Part shown: one piece after another, positions 1 to 7,370 of the stretch
Layout of the letters: every line of letters starts with the position of its first letter
Numbering within the stretch: the stretch's first letter is position 1
Assembly: GCA_030689585.1 (NCBI GenBank)
Contig: JAUYFZ010000247.1
Coordinates: 1-9,228, forward strand
Length of the DNA stretch: 9,228 nucleotides
Reading direction: 5' to 3'
Origin: Rhodocyclaceae bacterium
Lineage (GTDB): Bacteria; Pseudomonadota; Gammaproteobacteria; Burkholderiales; Rhodocyclaceae
Position numbers and translations under genes: made by a program
The notes under the pieces: generated by a model
What the model was told of the DNA's origin: nothing
What the model saw: the letters and a program-made list of their open reading frames with translations, nothing else
Databases searched by the model: none

Positions 1-692
1 ATGGCCGCGCCGCGCTTGCCCACGGTAGGAATGTAACTGTCGCGATACCAGACGGGATCATTGACCAATGTTGCTGCGGGGTTGCCGTCAATGGTGGCGA
101 ACCGAATATCGGGATACATCGAGGGCGAATGGTTGCCCCAGACGATCATGTGCTGGATGTCTGTCACCTTGCAACCGGCCCGAAGAGCCAACTGCGATAC
201 GGCACGGTTGTGATCCAGACGCATCATGGAAGTGAAATTCTCGCGGGGAAGACTGGGCGCGGAATTCATCGCAATCAATGCGTTGGTATTGGCCGGATTC
301 CCTACCACCAAGACTTTGATGTTTCTGTCCGCCACTTCATTTAACGCATGGCCCTGGGTCATAAATATCTGGGCATTGGCTTCCAGCAAATCCCTGCGTT
401 CCATGCCCTTGCTTCTGGGCCTTGCCCCCACCAACAGGGCCGCCTGCGCGTCTTTGAACGCAACTTTCGGATCGTCTGTCGTCACAATACCGGCCAACAA
501 CGGAAAGGCACAGTCATCGAGTTCCATGGCTACCCCCTTCAAGGCGGGCAGTGCCGGAGTAATTTCAAGCAATTGCAGAATCACGGGCTGATCTAGCCCC
601 AGCATGTCTCCACTGGCAATGCGAAACAACAGGCTATAGGCAATTTGCCCAGCAGCACCAGTGACAGCCACTCGAACGGGAACTTTAGACAT
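1..692 (-). CDS. mdh: Malate dehydrogenase, N-terminal 230 residues (3' end outside window)
   Basis: Interconverts malate and oxaloacetate with NAD(H) in the cytoplasm as part of the TCA cycle. My reverse-strand translation begins [20 protein letters not shown]. The Rossmann loop is G12-A-A-G-Q at the N-terminus. By alignment to E. coli Mdh, the substrate-binding arginines are R93 and R99 in the motif [11 protein letters not shown], followed by NPANTNAL (132-139), D160 and R163 in RLDHNR, and the catalytic H188 in [11 protein letters not shown]. This is the roughly 328-residue cytosolic-type MDH found in betaproteobacteria and Xanthomonas, so about 100 C-terminal residues are missing. The frame is open to the window edge. 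The start ATG (692-690) has a strong GAGGAG ribosome-binding site at 704-699, six bases upstream. It is transcribed divergently from lpd. Confidence 0.96.
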   Translation of the reverse strand, partial: MSKVPVRVAVTGAAGQIAYSLLFRIASGDMLGLDQPVILQLLEITPALPALKGVAMELDDCAFPLLAGIVTTDDPKVAFKDAQAALLVGARPRSKGMERRDLLEANAQIFMTQGHALNEVADRNIKVLVVGNPANTNALIAMNSAPSLPRENFTSMMRLDHNRAVSQLALRAGCKVTDIQHMIVWGNHSPSMYPDIRFATIDGNPAATLVNDPVWYRDSYIPTVGKRGAA

Positions 693-761
693 CGGAAACT
701 CCTCAAGGAAAGATAGTAAGAATCGGACTTCCGCAATCTTAACGCAAGGTATCATCCGTGC
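693..761. promoter_or_regulatory. Divergent mdh/lpd intergenic region with candidate promoters
   Basis: These 69 bases must carry the mdh start signals and probably those of lpd. Seen on the minus strand: GAGGAG at 704-699 (mdh ribosome-binding site) and a -10-like TACTAT at 718-713, with a weak TTAAGA 18 bases upstream. Seen on the plus strand: TATCAT at 750-755, a 5/6 match to the sigma-70 -10 box, with no recognisable -35. lpd has only a weak AAGG at 746-749, twelve bases from its ATG. If TATCAT is used, transcription would begin at or next to the lpd start codon. The ribosome-binding site is firm; the promoter calls are weak. Confidence 0.35.
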
Positions 762-2291
762 ATGACAAAACAGTTTGATGTTGCCATTATCGGCGGAGGA
801 CCTGGCGGCTATGTGGCGGCCATTCGTGCAGCTCAGTGCGGGCTGTCGGTCGTCTGCATTGAATCGGAAAAGTACGCCGATCCCAAAGGAGACGTGCGTT
901 TGGGCGGAACTTGCCTCAATGTGGGCTGTATCCCCTCAAAAGCGTTGCTACGTTCTTCCGAACTCTACGATCAGACCGTGCACGGTCTTGCCGCCCACGG
1001 AATCACCGTTGAGAATTGTCAAGTTGATCTGCCCACGATGATGCGCCGCAAGGACAGTATCGTCACACGACTGTCGACCGGCCTTCGCGCCTTGTTCAAG
1101 AAAAACGGAATTACCTTGTTGCAGGGAAAAGGTCGCCTTCTGGAACGTATTAATTGTTGCGAAAGTTCTCGCCACATGTTTCACCCCATCCCCTCCCCAA
1201 CCCTCCCCTTGAAGGGGAGGGAGAGTTGCTCCTCCTCCTTCAAGGGGAGAGAGAGTTGCTCCTCCCCCTTCAAGGGGGAGGCTGGGAGGGGGATGGGTGC
1301 AAGAACTTTCGCAACTATTAATAACGCGGATCGTTGGCTCGTCCAAGCAGGCGACGAATCCATCGCAGCCATTCATGTCATCGTCGCCACCGGCTCCCGC
1401 CCTCGCGTCATGCCGGGGTTCGAGGTCGATAACGAATTCATTTTTGACAGCACCGGAGCCTTGTCTTGGGAATCCGTCCCCAAACACCTGTGCATCATCG
1501 GTGCAGGCACCATCGGACTGGAACTGGGTTCTGTCTGGAAACGACTCGGTGCCAAAGTAACTCTCCTAGAAACTCTGCCTGATTTTCTACCGGCTGCCGA
1601 CCCTGCCATCGCCAAAGAAGCCTGGCGACTCTTTACGCGCCATCAAGGACTCGATATCAAATTAGGGGTTCAGATGGATTCCTTCGCTTCATTGAAGGAG
1701 GGGGAATATGACCGGATCATCGTCTCGATCGGACGTGTCCCCAACACTGAAGGACTGAATCTCCAGTGTGATGCCGCCGGACGCATCGATGTCGATCAAC
1801 ACTGCCAAACGAATCTGCCCAATGTCTGGGCAATCGGCGACGCGGTGCGCGGCCCGATGCTGGCCCATAAAGCCATGGCCGAAGGCGTCATGGTCGCTGA
1901 ACGCATCATGGGTCAAAACAGTCAGGTAGATTACGACGCGATTCCATTTATTCTCTACACGCATCCGGAAATTGCATGGATCGGCAAAACGCAAACACAA
2001 CTTGAAAATGAAGGGGCCGAATTTCAAATCGGCCAAGCCCCCTTCATGGCCAATGGTCGCGCCCAGGGACAGGGCGAGACGGCAGGGTTTGTTAAATTAT
2101 TATCCGAACCCCAGACCGGTAAAATTTTGGGAGCCCATATCATGGGCAGTCACGCCTCTGAACTGATCTCGACAGTTTCGATGAACAAAGAGATAGCCGC
2201 TTTAATCCACCATTGCCACGCGCACCCTACCCTGTCAGAAACACTGCATGAAGCAGCGTTAGCCACAGAAGGCCGTGCACTGCATCTATAG
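762..2291 (+). CDS. lpd: Dihydrolipoamide dehydrogenase (E3) with a 56-residue in-frame repeat insertion
   Basis: FAD-dependent disulfide oxidoreductase that re-oxidises dihydrolipoyl groups of 2-oxoacid dehydrogenase complexes or the glycine cleavage system using NAD+. The FAD-binding GxGxxG is G11-G16, the redox pair is C51/C56 in [13 protein letters not shown], the NAD-binding GAGTIG is 247-252, the second FAD motif is [13 protein letters not shown], and the catalytic dyad is H488/E493 in HAHPTLSE. There is no N-terminal lipoyl domain. At 509 residues it looks longer than usual only because residues 132-187 derive from an inserted palindromic element; without them it is 453 residues. Several other loops are slightly short, notably in the NAD domain around [15 protein letters not shown]. 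All catalytic residues remain, so it is probably functional. It probably forms an operon with the peroxiredoxin gene 8 bases downstream. Which complex it serves cannot be told from this context. Confidence 0.95.
   Translation: MTKQFDVAIIGGGPGGYVAAIRAAQCGLSVVCIESEKYADPKGDVRLGGTCLNVGCIPSKALLRSSELYDQTVHGLAAHGITVENCQVDLPTMMRRKDSIVTRLSTGLRALFKKNGITLLQGKGRLLERINCCESSRHMFHPIPSPTLPLKGRESCSSSFKGRESCSSPFKGEAGRGMGARTFATINNADRWLVQAGDESIAAIHVIVATGSRPRVMPGFEVDNEFIFDSTGALSWESVPKHLCIIGAGTIGLELGSVWKRLGAKVTLLETLPDFLPAADPAIAKEAWRLFTRHQGLDIKLGVQMDSFASLKEGEYDRIIVSIGRVPNTEGLNLQCDAAGRIDVDQHCQTNLPNVWAIGDAVRGPMLAHKAMAEGVMVAERIMGQNSQVDYDAIPFILYTHPEIAWIGKTQTQLENEGAEFQIGQAPFMANGRAQGQGETAGFVKLLSEPQTGKILGAHIMGSHASELISTVSMNKEIAALIHHCHAHPTLSETLHEAALATEGRALHL
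1184..1297. other. Putative G-quadruplex motifs on both strands of the inserted element
   Basis: On the plus strand (and so in lpd mRNA), G runs of 5, 3, 5 and 3 lie at 1274-1278, 1284-1286, 1288-1292 and 1295-1297, with loops of 5, 1 and 2 bases. On the minus strand the complementary C runs at 1184-1187, 1190-1193, 1195-1198, 1201-1203 and 1205-1208 give five closely spaced G tracts. Both fit the usual G3+N1-7 pattern. The tracts also pair with one another as hairpin arms, so whether quadruplex or hairpin forms is unknown. Confidence 0.5.
1209..1280 (+). repeat. 30-bp tandem repeat within the inserted element
   Basis: Two 30-bp units (1209-1238 and 1239-1268) plus a partial third (1269-1280) with the same phase. 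Each carries a TTSAAGGGG core, and the two full units share GAGAGTTGCTCCTCC (1221-1235 and 1251-1265). The unit is ten codons, read in lpd as [10 protein letters not shown] (150-159), [10 protein letters not shown] (160-169) and then FKGE. Two near-palindromes sit on it: CCCTCCCCTT/AAGGGGAGGG (1201-1221) and CTCCCCCTT/AAGGGGGAG (1262-1280). A change in copy number would keep the reading frame. Confidence 0.85.
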
Positions 2292-2299
2292 GTTTCCCC

Positions 2300-2809
2300 A
2301 TGAATACACATTCAGACATACATAAACTCCAGCTAGGTCAACCCGCACCGGTTTTCACTTTGCCCGATGCAGACATGGAGATGTTCGACTTCTCCTCCCT
2401 GCTGGGGAAAAAACATGCCGTCCTTTTCTTTTATCCGAAAGATGACACGCCCTACTGCACGCAGGAAGCCATCGACTTCTCGGATCACGAAGACGAATTC
2501 GAGCGTTTGGGATGCAAAATCTTCGGTATCTCCCGCGATGATTGCTTAAACCACGCCGATTTCCGAGACAAACACGGGTTATCTGTCCGCCTTCTGTCCG
2601 ATGTCGAAGGCGAGATTTGTCGTCAATACGGCGTGAACCATTTCCGAGAAAAAGACGGCCACCGCAAACTCACCGTCATTCGTTCCACCTTCATCATCGA
2701 CAAGAAAGGCATCATTCAACACGCCATCTACGATGTCAGCCCCAAAGGACACGCCGCACAGGTTTTTCAGCTTGTTAAGGAGTTTGTAGGGAAGAAGAAG
2801 GGGCATTAG
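2300..2809 (+). CDS. bcp: Peroxiredoxin, Bcp/PrxQ family
   Basis: Cytoplasmic thiol peroxidase of the AhpC-TSA fold that reduces hydrogen peroxide and organic peroxides. The 169 residues run through the thioredoxin-like fold: LGQPAPVFTLPD at the N-terminus, FFYPKDDTPYCT with the peroxidatic C53, the conserved FGISRDD segment, RDKHGLSVRLLSD, and RSTFIIDKKG near the C-terminus. Two points are unusual. The residue before the catalytic Cys is Tyr52 rather than the common Gly. The resolving Cys that sits five residues later in E. coli Bcp is absent (position 58 is Ile). C72, C82 or C107 could resolve, or the enzyme may work with a single Cys. The start is 8 bases after the lpd stop, with only a weak AGG overlapping that stop, suggesting translational coupling. 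The C-terminus ends in a lysine-rich KKKGH. Confidence 0.93.
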   Translation: MNTHSDIHKLQLGQPAPVFTLPDADMEMFDFSSLLGKKHAVLFFYPKDDTPYCTQEAIDFSDHEDEFERLGCKIFGISRDDCLNHADFRDKHGLSVRLLSDVEGEICRQYGVNHFREKDGHRKLTVIRSTFIIDKKGIIQHAIYDVSPKGHAAQVFQLVKEFVGKKKGH

Positions 2810-2838
2810 ATTTTTACAGATCAAGCCCAATCTTCTTC
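2791..2838. terminator. Inverted repeat between convergent bcp and mutS, possible bidirectional terminator
   Basis: The arms GAAGAAGAAGGGGC (2791-2804) and GCCCAATCTTCTTC (2825-2838) pair over 14 positions with two mismatches, around a 20-base loop that holds both stop codons and a T5 run (2811-2815). Each arm also encodes the lysine-rich C-terminus of its own protein (KKKG in the peroxiredoxin, KKIGL in MutS), so the symmetry may be partly coincidental. No classic U tract follows either arm. There is otherwise only a 4-base gap here, so any terminator must overlap the genes. Confidence 0.3.
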
Positions 2839-5399
2839 AATTTATAAACCATCTCCAACGCCTCCCGTGGAGACAGTTCATCCGGGTTGATCTCAGCAAT
2901 CGCCCGTACCAGCGGATGGGGTACGGCCTCGATGATTTCCGGCAGCGATGCGAATAAATCGCCTTGGGGACTTTGAGTCACGGCCTGATTTTCAAGTCTT
3001 GTCAGCGTTCGCTTGGCATCGCGCACCACTCCTGGGGGCATACCGGCCAAGGCGGCCACCTGTATGCCGTAACTTTGTGAAGCGGGGCCGTCTTCTACCG
3101 TGTGTAGAAAAACAATCTTGTTGCCATGTTCGACCGCATCCAAATGAACATTGGCGCAGGCAGGATAATCTTGAGCCAGCCGCGTCAGTTCAAAATAATG
3201 CGTCGCAAACAGGGTGTAAGAACGGCTCTTTTCGATGAGATGGCGTGCAATAGCAAAAGCCAATGCCAACCCGTCAAAGGTGGACGTTCCTCGCCCGATT
3301 TCATCCATCAACACAAGTGAGCGTTCCGTCGCACGATGAAGAATCGCAGCGGCTTCGGTCATCTCGACCATGAAGGTGGAACGCCCCGATGCCAGATCGT
3401 CAGAGGCGCCGATACGGGTATGAATGGCATCTAGTGGTCCTAAACGGCATTTTTTTGCAGGAACAAATGAACCGCAATGCGCCAGCAGGGCCATCAAGGC
3501 AATCTGACGCATGTACGTGGATTTCCCCCCCATGTTGGGGCCGGTGATGAGCAACAGTTTTCTGTTTTCCCCTAGACGCACATCATTGGCGATGAACGTA
3601 TCAATCTGATTTTCCACCACGGGATGTCGACCTGATTCAATCTCTATGACTGCACTGTCCACAAACACAGGACGACACCAATCCTTGCAAAGGGCGATTC
3701 TGGCAAAGGCGGTGAGTCCATCGAGCGTCGCTAACGCACGGGCGATACGTTGCAGATCAGGAATCCATGGCAGCAGAGTATTTAACAACGCTTCATACAG
3801 TTGCTTTTCAAGAGCTAACGCACGGTCATTGGCCGATAACGCACGATCCTCGAAGGTTTTAAGTTCAGGGGTGATGTAACGCTCGGCATTTTTGAGCGTC
3901 TGCCGACGACGATAATCGAGGGGGATTTTGTCAATATGCGCATGAGTCACTTCGATATAAAAACCATGCACCTTGTTGAATTCCACTTTCAGGCTGGCAA
4001 TGCCCGTGCGCTCGCGCTCTTTCGCTTCCATTTCCAGCAGAAACTGCCCGCAGTGGGATTGAATGGCCCGCAGTTCGTCGAGTTCCTGAGAATAACCAGA
4101 GGCCATGACACCGCCCTCACGCAAAACCGTTGCTGGTTCTGGGGCGATAGTTTGGGCCAGCAAGGCATGACATGCGGTGGCCGTGGGAATGGCCAAATCA
4201 TGGCGAAGCTGAACCATCAAAGCCGATTCGCCAGAAGCCAGACATGCGGTCATATCCGGCAAGGCAGCCAACGATTCCCGCAGCGATGATAAATCGCGTG
4301 GACGGGCACTTTGCAAGGCGATACGTGCGGTGATGCGCTCCACATCGGCCATCGAACGCAATCGTTTTTGCACGGATTCATAGAGGGGCAATAATTCTGT
4401 GACGGCATCCAGACGCATCGTCGATTCAAGGCGGTTTGATAACGGATGATGCAGACAATGACGCAACCAGCGAGACCCCATGCCGGTTGCGCAAGTGTCC
4501 ATCAGGGAAAGCAAGGTCGGCGCACTTTGACCGCGTAAAGTTTCCGAAATTTCCAAGTTACGACGGGTTGCGGCATCCATGCGCAGCCACGCATCGGAAT
4601 GTTCCGGGATCAGTGCCGTGATATGGGCCAACGCACGCATTTGTGTCGAACGTGCATACCCTAGGAGCGCACCGGCGGCCGCGAGTCCATCAGGATGAGT
4701 GGCTTCGTCAATACCGAACCCGACCAGATCACGCGTGCCGAAATGCTCGCAAAGTTGCCTCACCGCAGCTTCCGAATCAAAATGCCAGTCGGGCAATCGC
4801 TTCGCGGCCACGGGAGAATCGCGTAACGATCCTTCCGGCCATAGCAACTCCGCCGGACGCAAACGTTCGAGTTGCGCGTCAAGATAGGCCAGCGGGGCTT
4901 CCAGAAAACGGAAATCTCCGCTGGCAAGGTTTAACCAGGCCAACCCCATTCGTTCGCGAGAAACAAACACGGCGGCCAACAAACAATCGCTTCGGTCATC
5001 CAGCAAGGCCGCATCGGTCAGCGTGCCTGGGGTGACAATGCGCGCCACGGCCCGTTCGACAAGGCCTTTCGAGGTAGCCGGATCGCCGATCTGTTCGCAA
5101 ATCACCACGGATTCGCCCAGCTTCACCAATCGGGCCAGATACTGTTCCGCCGCATGGTAAGGCACGCCCGCCATGGGAATAGGTCGTCCGGCAGATTGCC
5201 CGCGAACAGTCAGCGTGATGTCAAGCAGCCGGGCCGCCCGTTCGGCATCTTCATAAAACAGCTCGTAAAAATCGCCCATCCGAAAAAACATCAGCGCGTT
5301 GGGTTGTGTCGCTTTGTGACGAAACCATTGCTGCATCACAGGGGTATGCAGCGACAGTTCGCCGGAGGAGATGGGGTTCATGGAAGACATGCCATACAT
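2814..5399 (-). CDS. mutS: DNA mismatch repair protein MutS
   Basis: Recognises base mismatches and small loops and, with MutL, starts mismatch repair. The protein is 861 residues from the first ATG (E. coli has 853). The mismatch-probing Phe-x-Glu is F44/E46 in RMGDFYELF, in the N-terminal mismatch-binding domain. Connector, lever and clamp regions follow. The ATPase domain has Walker [10 protein letters not shown] at 620-628 (K626) and Walker [11 protein letters not shown] with D699/E700, followed by [14 protein letters not shown] sequence at 812-816 matches the sliding-clamp-binding motif at the same place in E. coli MutS. The C-terminal dimerisation helix ends KKIGLDL. The start is uncertain: M1, M4 and M7 are all in frame, none has a clear ribosome-binding site, and a stop lies just upstream of M1. 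M7 gives MNPISSGEL. The gene is divergent from tig and stands alone. Confidence 0.97.
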   Translation of the reverse strand: MYGMSSMNPISSGELSLHTPVMQQWFRHKATQPNALMFFRMGDFYELFYEDAERAARLLDITLTVRGQSAGRPIPMAGVPYHAAEQYLARLVKLGESVVICEQIGDPATSKGLVERAVARIVTPGTLTDAALLDDRSDCLLAAVFVSRERMGLAWLNLASGDFRFLEAPLAYLDAQLERLRPAELLWPEGSLRDSPVAAKRLPDWHFDSEAAVRQLCEHFGTRDLVGFGIDEATHPDGLAAAGALLGYARSTQMRALAHITALIPEHSDAWLRMDAATRRNLEISETLRGQSAPTLLSLMDTCATGMGSRWLRHCLHHPLSNRLESTMRLDAVTELLPLYESVQKRLRSMADVERITARIALQSARPRDLSSLRESLAALPDMTACLASGESALMVQLRHDLAIPTATACHALLAQTIAPEPATVLREGGVMASGYSQELDELRAIQSHCGQFLLEMEAKERERTGIASLKVEFNKVHGFYIEVTHAHIDKIPLDYRRRQTLKNAERYITPELKTFEDRALSANDRALALEKQLYEALLNTLLPWIPDLQRIARALATLDGLTAFARIALCKDWCRPVFVDSAVIEIESGRHPVVENQIDTFIANDVRLGENRKLLLITGPNMGGKSTYMRQIALMALLAHCGSFVPAKKCRLGPLDAIHTRIGASDDLASGRSTFMVEMTEAAAILHRATERSLVLMDEIGRGTSTFDGLALAFAIARHLIEKSRSYTLFATHYFELTRLAQDYPACANVHLDAVEHGNKIVFLHTVEDGPASQSYGIQVAALAGMPPGVVRDAKRTLTRLENQAVTQSPQGDLFASLPEIIEAVPHPLVRAIAEINPDELSPREALEMVYKLKKIGLDL

Positions 5400-5437
5400 G
5401 GTAAGATAAAAAAGTTCTCAACCTCTTGGAAAATCTC
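5400..5437. promoter_or_regulatory. 38-bp mutS/tig divergent region with overlapping candidate promoters
   Basis: For tig (plus), an extended -10-like TGGTAAGAT spans 5399-5407, its T being the first base of the mutS ATG on the other strand, and GGA at 5428-5430 is a plausible ribosome-binding site seven bases before the ATG at 5438. For mutS (minus), a perfect -35 TTGACA lies at 5444-5439, within the first codons of tig, but the hexamer 17 bases on (TTGAGA, 5421-5416) is a poor -10. If both are real, each gene's promoter overlaps the other's start and they could not be occupied together. The ribosome-binding site is the best-supported element. Confidence 0.3.
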
Positions 5438-6739
5438 ATGTCAACGAGTGAAATAACAACCCAAAATCAGCTAGAGCGTCGTATCGATCTAGTGATATCT
5501 CTTCTGGATATTGATAAAGCAGTAGAGCAACGCCTCGCAAAACGTGCAAAAACCACAAAGATGGCAGGTTTTCGCCCCGGCAAGGTCCCCATGAAGATCG
5601 TCATCCAGCAGTATGGTCATGAGGCTCGCTATGAAGCCATTGATCTTTCTGTTCGGCAAGCCTTTATGAACGCCATACGAGATCAAAAACTCCGCGTGGC
5701 GGGCCAGCCCACACTGGAGCCCAAGGAAGCGACTGATCCGGCACAAATGATTTTTACCGCCATCTTTGAGGTTTACCCAGATGTCGTATTGAGCGACGTT
5801 TCTGACTGTGAGGTTGAAAAACAAACGTTTCAAATCACGGATGCCGAAGTCGACAAAGTGATTGACACCCTGCGTCAGCAAAATACCACCTATAGTCCAG
5901 TCGACCGTCCGGCACAATTGAAAGATCGTGTCGTCATCGACTTCACCGGTCGGCAAAATGGCGAAGTCTTCGAAGGCGGTCAGGGCAACGATTACGGCGT
6001 ATTGATCGGGGGAGGCCGCATGTTGCCGGCCTTTGAATCCGCCCTAGAAGGGATGACCGCCAAAGAAACAAAAACATTTGACCTGACCTTCCCGACAGAT
6101 TATCCGGCCACGCATCTCGCCGGTGAAACCGTGCAGTTTGAAATAACCTGCCAGTCCGTCGAAGCCCCTCACTTGCCAGAACTGGATGCCGAGTTTGCAA
6201 AAACATTAGGGATTTCCGATGGCGATCTGATCAAAATGCGTCAGGATGTCAGAAACAATCTGGAACGCGAAGTCAAAAAACGCTTGGCGGCCCGATTCAA
6301 GAACAAAGTAATGGACGTTCTGATTGAACGCCACCCTCTAGACGTTCCCCGTGCGTTAGTGGAAGCAGAATCTTCTCAAATGGCCGAAAATTCCATGAGC
6401 AGACTCCGTGAGCAAGGCATGAAAACGGGATCATTAGACCCCGTCCTATTCGCAGACCAAGCCATTCGTCGCATCCGGTTGGGACTCATCATGGCAGAAC
6501 TGGTGCAAAAACACGATCTGCATGTTCAGGCTGATCAGGTTCGCGCCATCATCGACGACTATGCCCAATCTTTTGAAGATACAGAGGAAGTGGTCAACTG
6601 GTATTACAGCCAGCCCAATCGCCTCTCAGAAGCCGAAGCACTCGCCCTAGAAAACAATGTGATCGACTGGGTGCAGACGAATGCTCGCGTCATTGAAACA
6701 CTCGCCGATTTTGATGAGTTGATGGGGCATGCAACATGA
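5438..6739 (+). CDS. tig: Trigger factor, ribosome-associated chaperone and prolyl isomerase
   Basis: Binds the ribosomal exit tunnel and shields nascent chains. It has 433 residues, close to the usual 430-450. The N-terminal ribosome-binding domain carries the signature GFRPGKVP at 44-51 (E. coli GFRKGKVP). The central FKBP-type isomerase domain runs from about DRVVIDFTG through EFEGG-like VFEGGQGND and [14 protein letters not shown] to [16 protein letters not shown]. The C-terminal helical cradle holds [13 protein letters not shown], conserved in the family, and ends with the typical FDELM. I chose the ATG at 5438 rather than the in-frame TTG at 5426 because GGA at 5428-5430 is well spaced for the ATG and the protein then begins [15 protein letters not shown], like other trigger factors. 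It is the first gene of the proteostasis cluster, and its stop overlaps the clpP start. Confidence 0.95.
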   Translation: MSTSEITTQNQLERRIDLVISLLDIDKAVEQRLAKRAKTTKMAGFRPGKVPMKIVIQQYGHEARYEAIDLSVRQAFMNAIRDQKLRVAGQPTLEPKEATDPAQMIFTAIFEVYPDVVLSDVSDCEVEKQTFQITDAEVDKVIDTLRQQNTTYSPVDRPAQLKDRVVIDFTGRQNGEVFEGGQGNDYGVLIGGGRMLPAFESALEGMTAKETKTFDLTFPTDYPATHLAGETVQFEITCQSVEAPHLPELDAEFAKTLGISDGDLIKMRQDVRNNLEREVKKRLAARFKNKVMDVLIERHPLDVPRALVEAESSQMAENSMSRLREQGMKTGSLDPVLFADQAIRRIRLGLIMAELVQKHDLHVQADQVRAIIDDYAQSFEDTEEVVNWYYSQPNRLSEAEALALENNVIDWVQTNARVIETLADFDELMGHAT

Positions 6740-7368
6740 TGGAACCCCAAGCATTGGGATTGGTCCCCATGGTGATCGAGACCACCGGACGGGGAGAACG
6801 CGCCTACGACATCTACTCACGTCTGTTAAAAGAGCGCGTGGTGTTCCTAGTCGGCCCCGTTAATGATGTCACGGCCAACTTAGTCGTCGCCCAGCTTCTG
6901 TTTCTGGAATCCGAAAACCCTGACAAAGACATTTATCTTTATATCAACTCCCCGGGCGGTTCCGTGACGGCTGGCCTGGCTATTTATGACACCATGCAGT
7001 TCGTCAAACCCGATGTCAGCACGATGTGTGTCGGGCAGGCGGCCAGTATGGGTGCCTTCTTGTTGGCCGCAGGAGCAACCGGCAAACGCTTTTGTCTTCC
7101 CAATTCACGGTTGATGATTCATCAACCGATGGGGGGATTTCAAGGGCAAGCTTCCGATATCGAGATTCATGCCAAGGAAATCCTCTATCTCAAACAACGA
7201 CTGAATGAGATGTTTTCCAAACACACCGGACAACCGATGGAACGCATCGAACGCGATACGGATCGGGACAATTTCCTGTCAGCGGCCGCCGCCGTCGACT
7301 ACGGTCTGGTGGATAACGTATTGACGAACCGCGCAGATGCCAAAGAGCTGTTCAAAGGGACACCCTAA
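6736..7368 (+). CDS. clpP: ATP-dependent Clp protease proteolytic subunit ClpP
   Basis: Serine peptidase whose two stacked heptameric rings degrade polypeptides fed in by ClpX or ClpA. It has 210 residues. The catalytic triad is S104 (GQAASMGAF), H129 (MIHQPMGG) and D178 (ERDTDRDNF), with the same spacing as E. coli mature S97/H122/D171. The oxyanion-region motif [11 protein letters not shown] is at 70-80. The mature N-terminus probably starts near residue 8, before [20 protein letters not shown], leaving a short propeptide of about 7 residues that the enzyme would cleave itself. The start overlaps the tig stop as ATGA (6736-6739), with GGGG upstream at 6724-6727; a second ATG at 6739 is possible. 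The overlap indicates translational coupling with tig. Confidence 0.97.
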   Translation: MMEPQALGLVPMVIETTGRGERAYDIYSRLLKERVVFLVGPVNDVTANLVVAQLLFLESENPDKDIYLYINSPGGSVTAGLAIYDTMQFVKPDVSTMCVGQAASMGAFLLAAGATGKRFCLPNSRLMIHQPMGGFQGQASDIEIHAKEILYLKQRLNEMFSKHTGQPMERIERDTDRDNFLSAAAAVDYGLVDNVLTNRADAKELFKGTP

Positions 7369-7370
7369 CG

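Larger units (their letters stand above)
1155..1315. mobile_element. MITE-like palindromic element inserted in frame in lpd
   Basis: A 161-bp sequence with perfect 14-bp terminal inverted repeats: GTTGCGAAAGTTCT at 1156-1169 and AGAACTTTCGCAAC at 1302-1315. It is bracketed by the 7-bp direct repeat TATTAAT (1148-1154 and 1316-1322), which looks like a target-site duplication, although ATTAAT is itself palindromic so the exact ends are ambiguous. Inner arms rich in CCCC and GGGG (about 1182-1210 and 1271-1299) continue the symmetry imperfectly. It contains no transposase, so any movement would need a protein supplied elsewhere. Element plus one direct-repeat copy is 168 bp, exactly 56 codons. 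Deleting it joins ERIN to NADRW and gives a continuous, ordinary Lpd sequence. The family is unrecognised. Confidence 0.85.

Noticed and set aside
129..596. Plus-strand open frames at the left edge
   Set aside because: They lie opposite the clearly recognisable malate dehydrogenase coding sequence on the minus strand and match no family.
1200..1290. Short CRISPR-like array
   Set aside because: The 30-bp units are directly adjacent with no unique spacers, and they lie in frame inside lpd.
1155..1322. Frameshifted or pseudogene lpd
   Set aside because: The insertion is exactly 56 codons, carries no stop, and all downstream catalytic motifs are in frame, so there is no sign of inactivation by truncation.
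948..1487. 179-codon open frame on the minus strand opposite lpd
   Set aside because: It is a shadow of lpd, lengthened because the palindromic element is open on both strands in this phase. It has no ribosome-binding site or recognisable domain.
1685..1706. TTGAAGGAGGGGG in lpd resembling the core of the inserted element, possibly an excision scar
   Set aside because: The similarity is too short, has no terminal inverted repeats and no direct repeat, so chance is the simpler explanation.
5426..5437. TTG at 5426 as the tig start, adding four residues
   Set aside because: The GGA ribosome-binding site overlaps this TTG, and it is correctly spaced for the ATG at 5438 instead.
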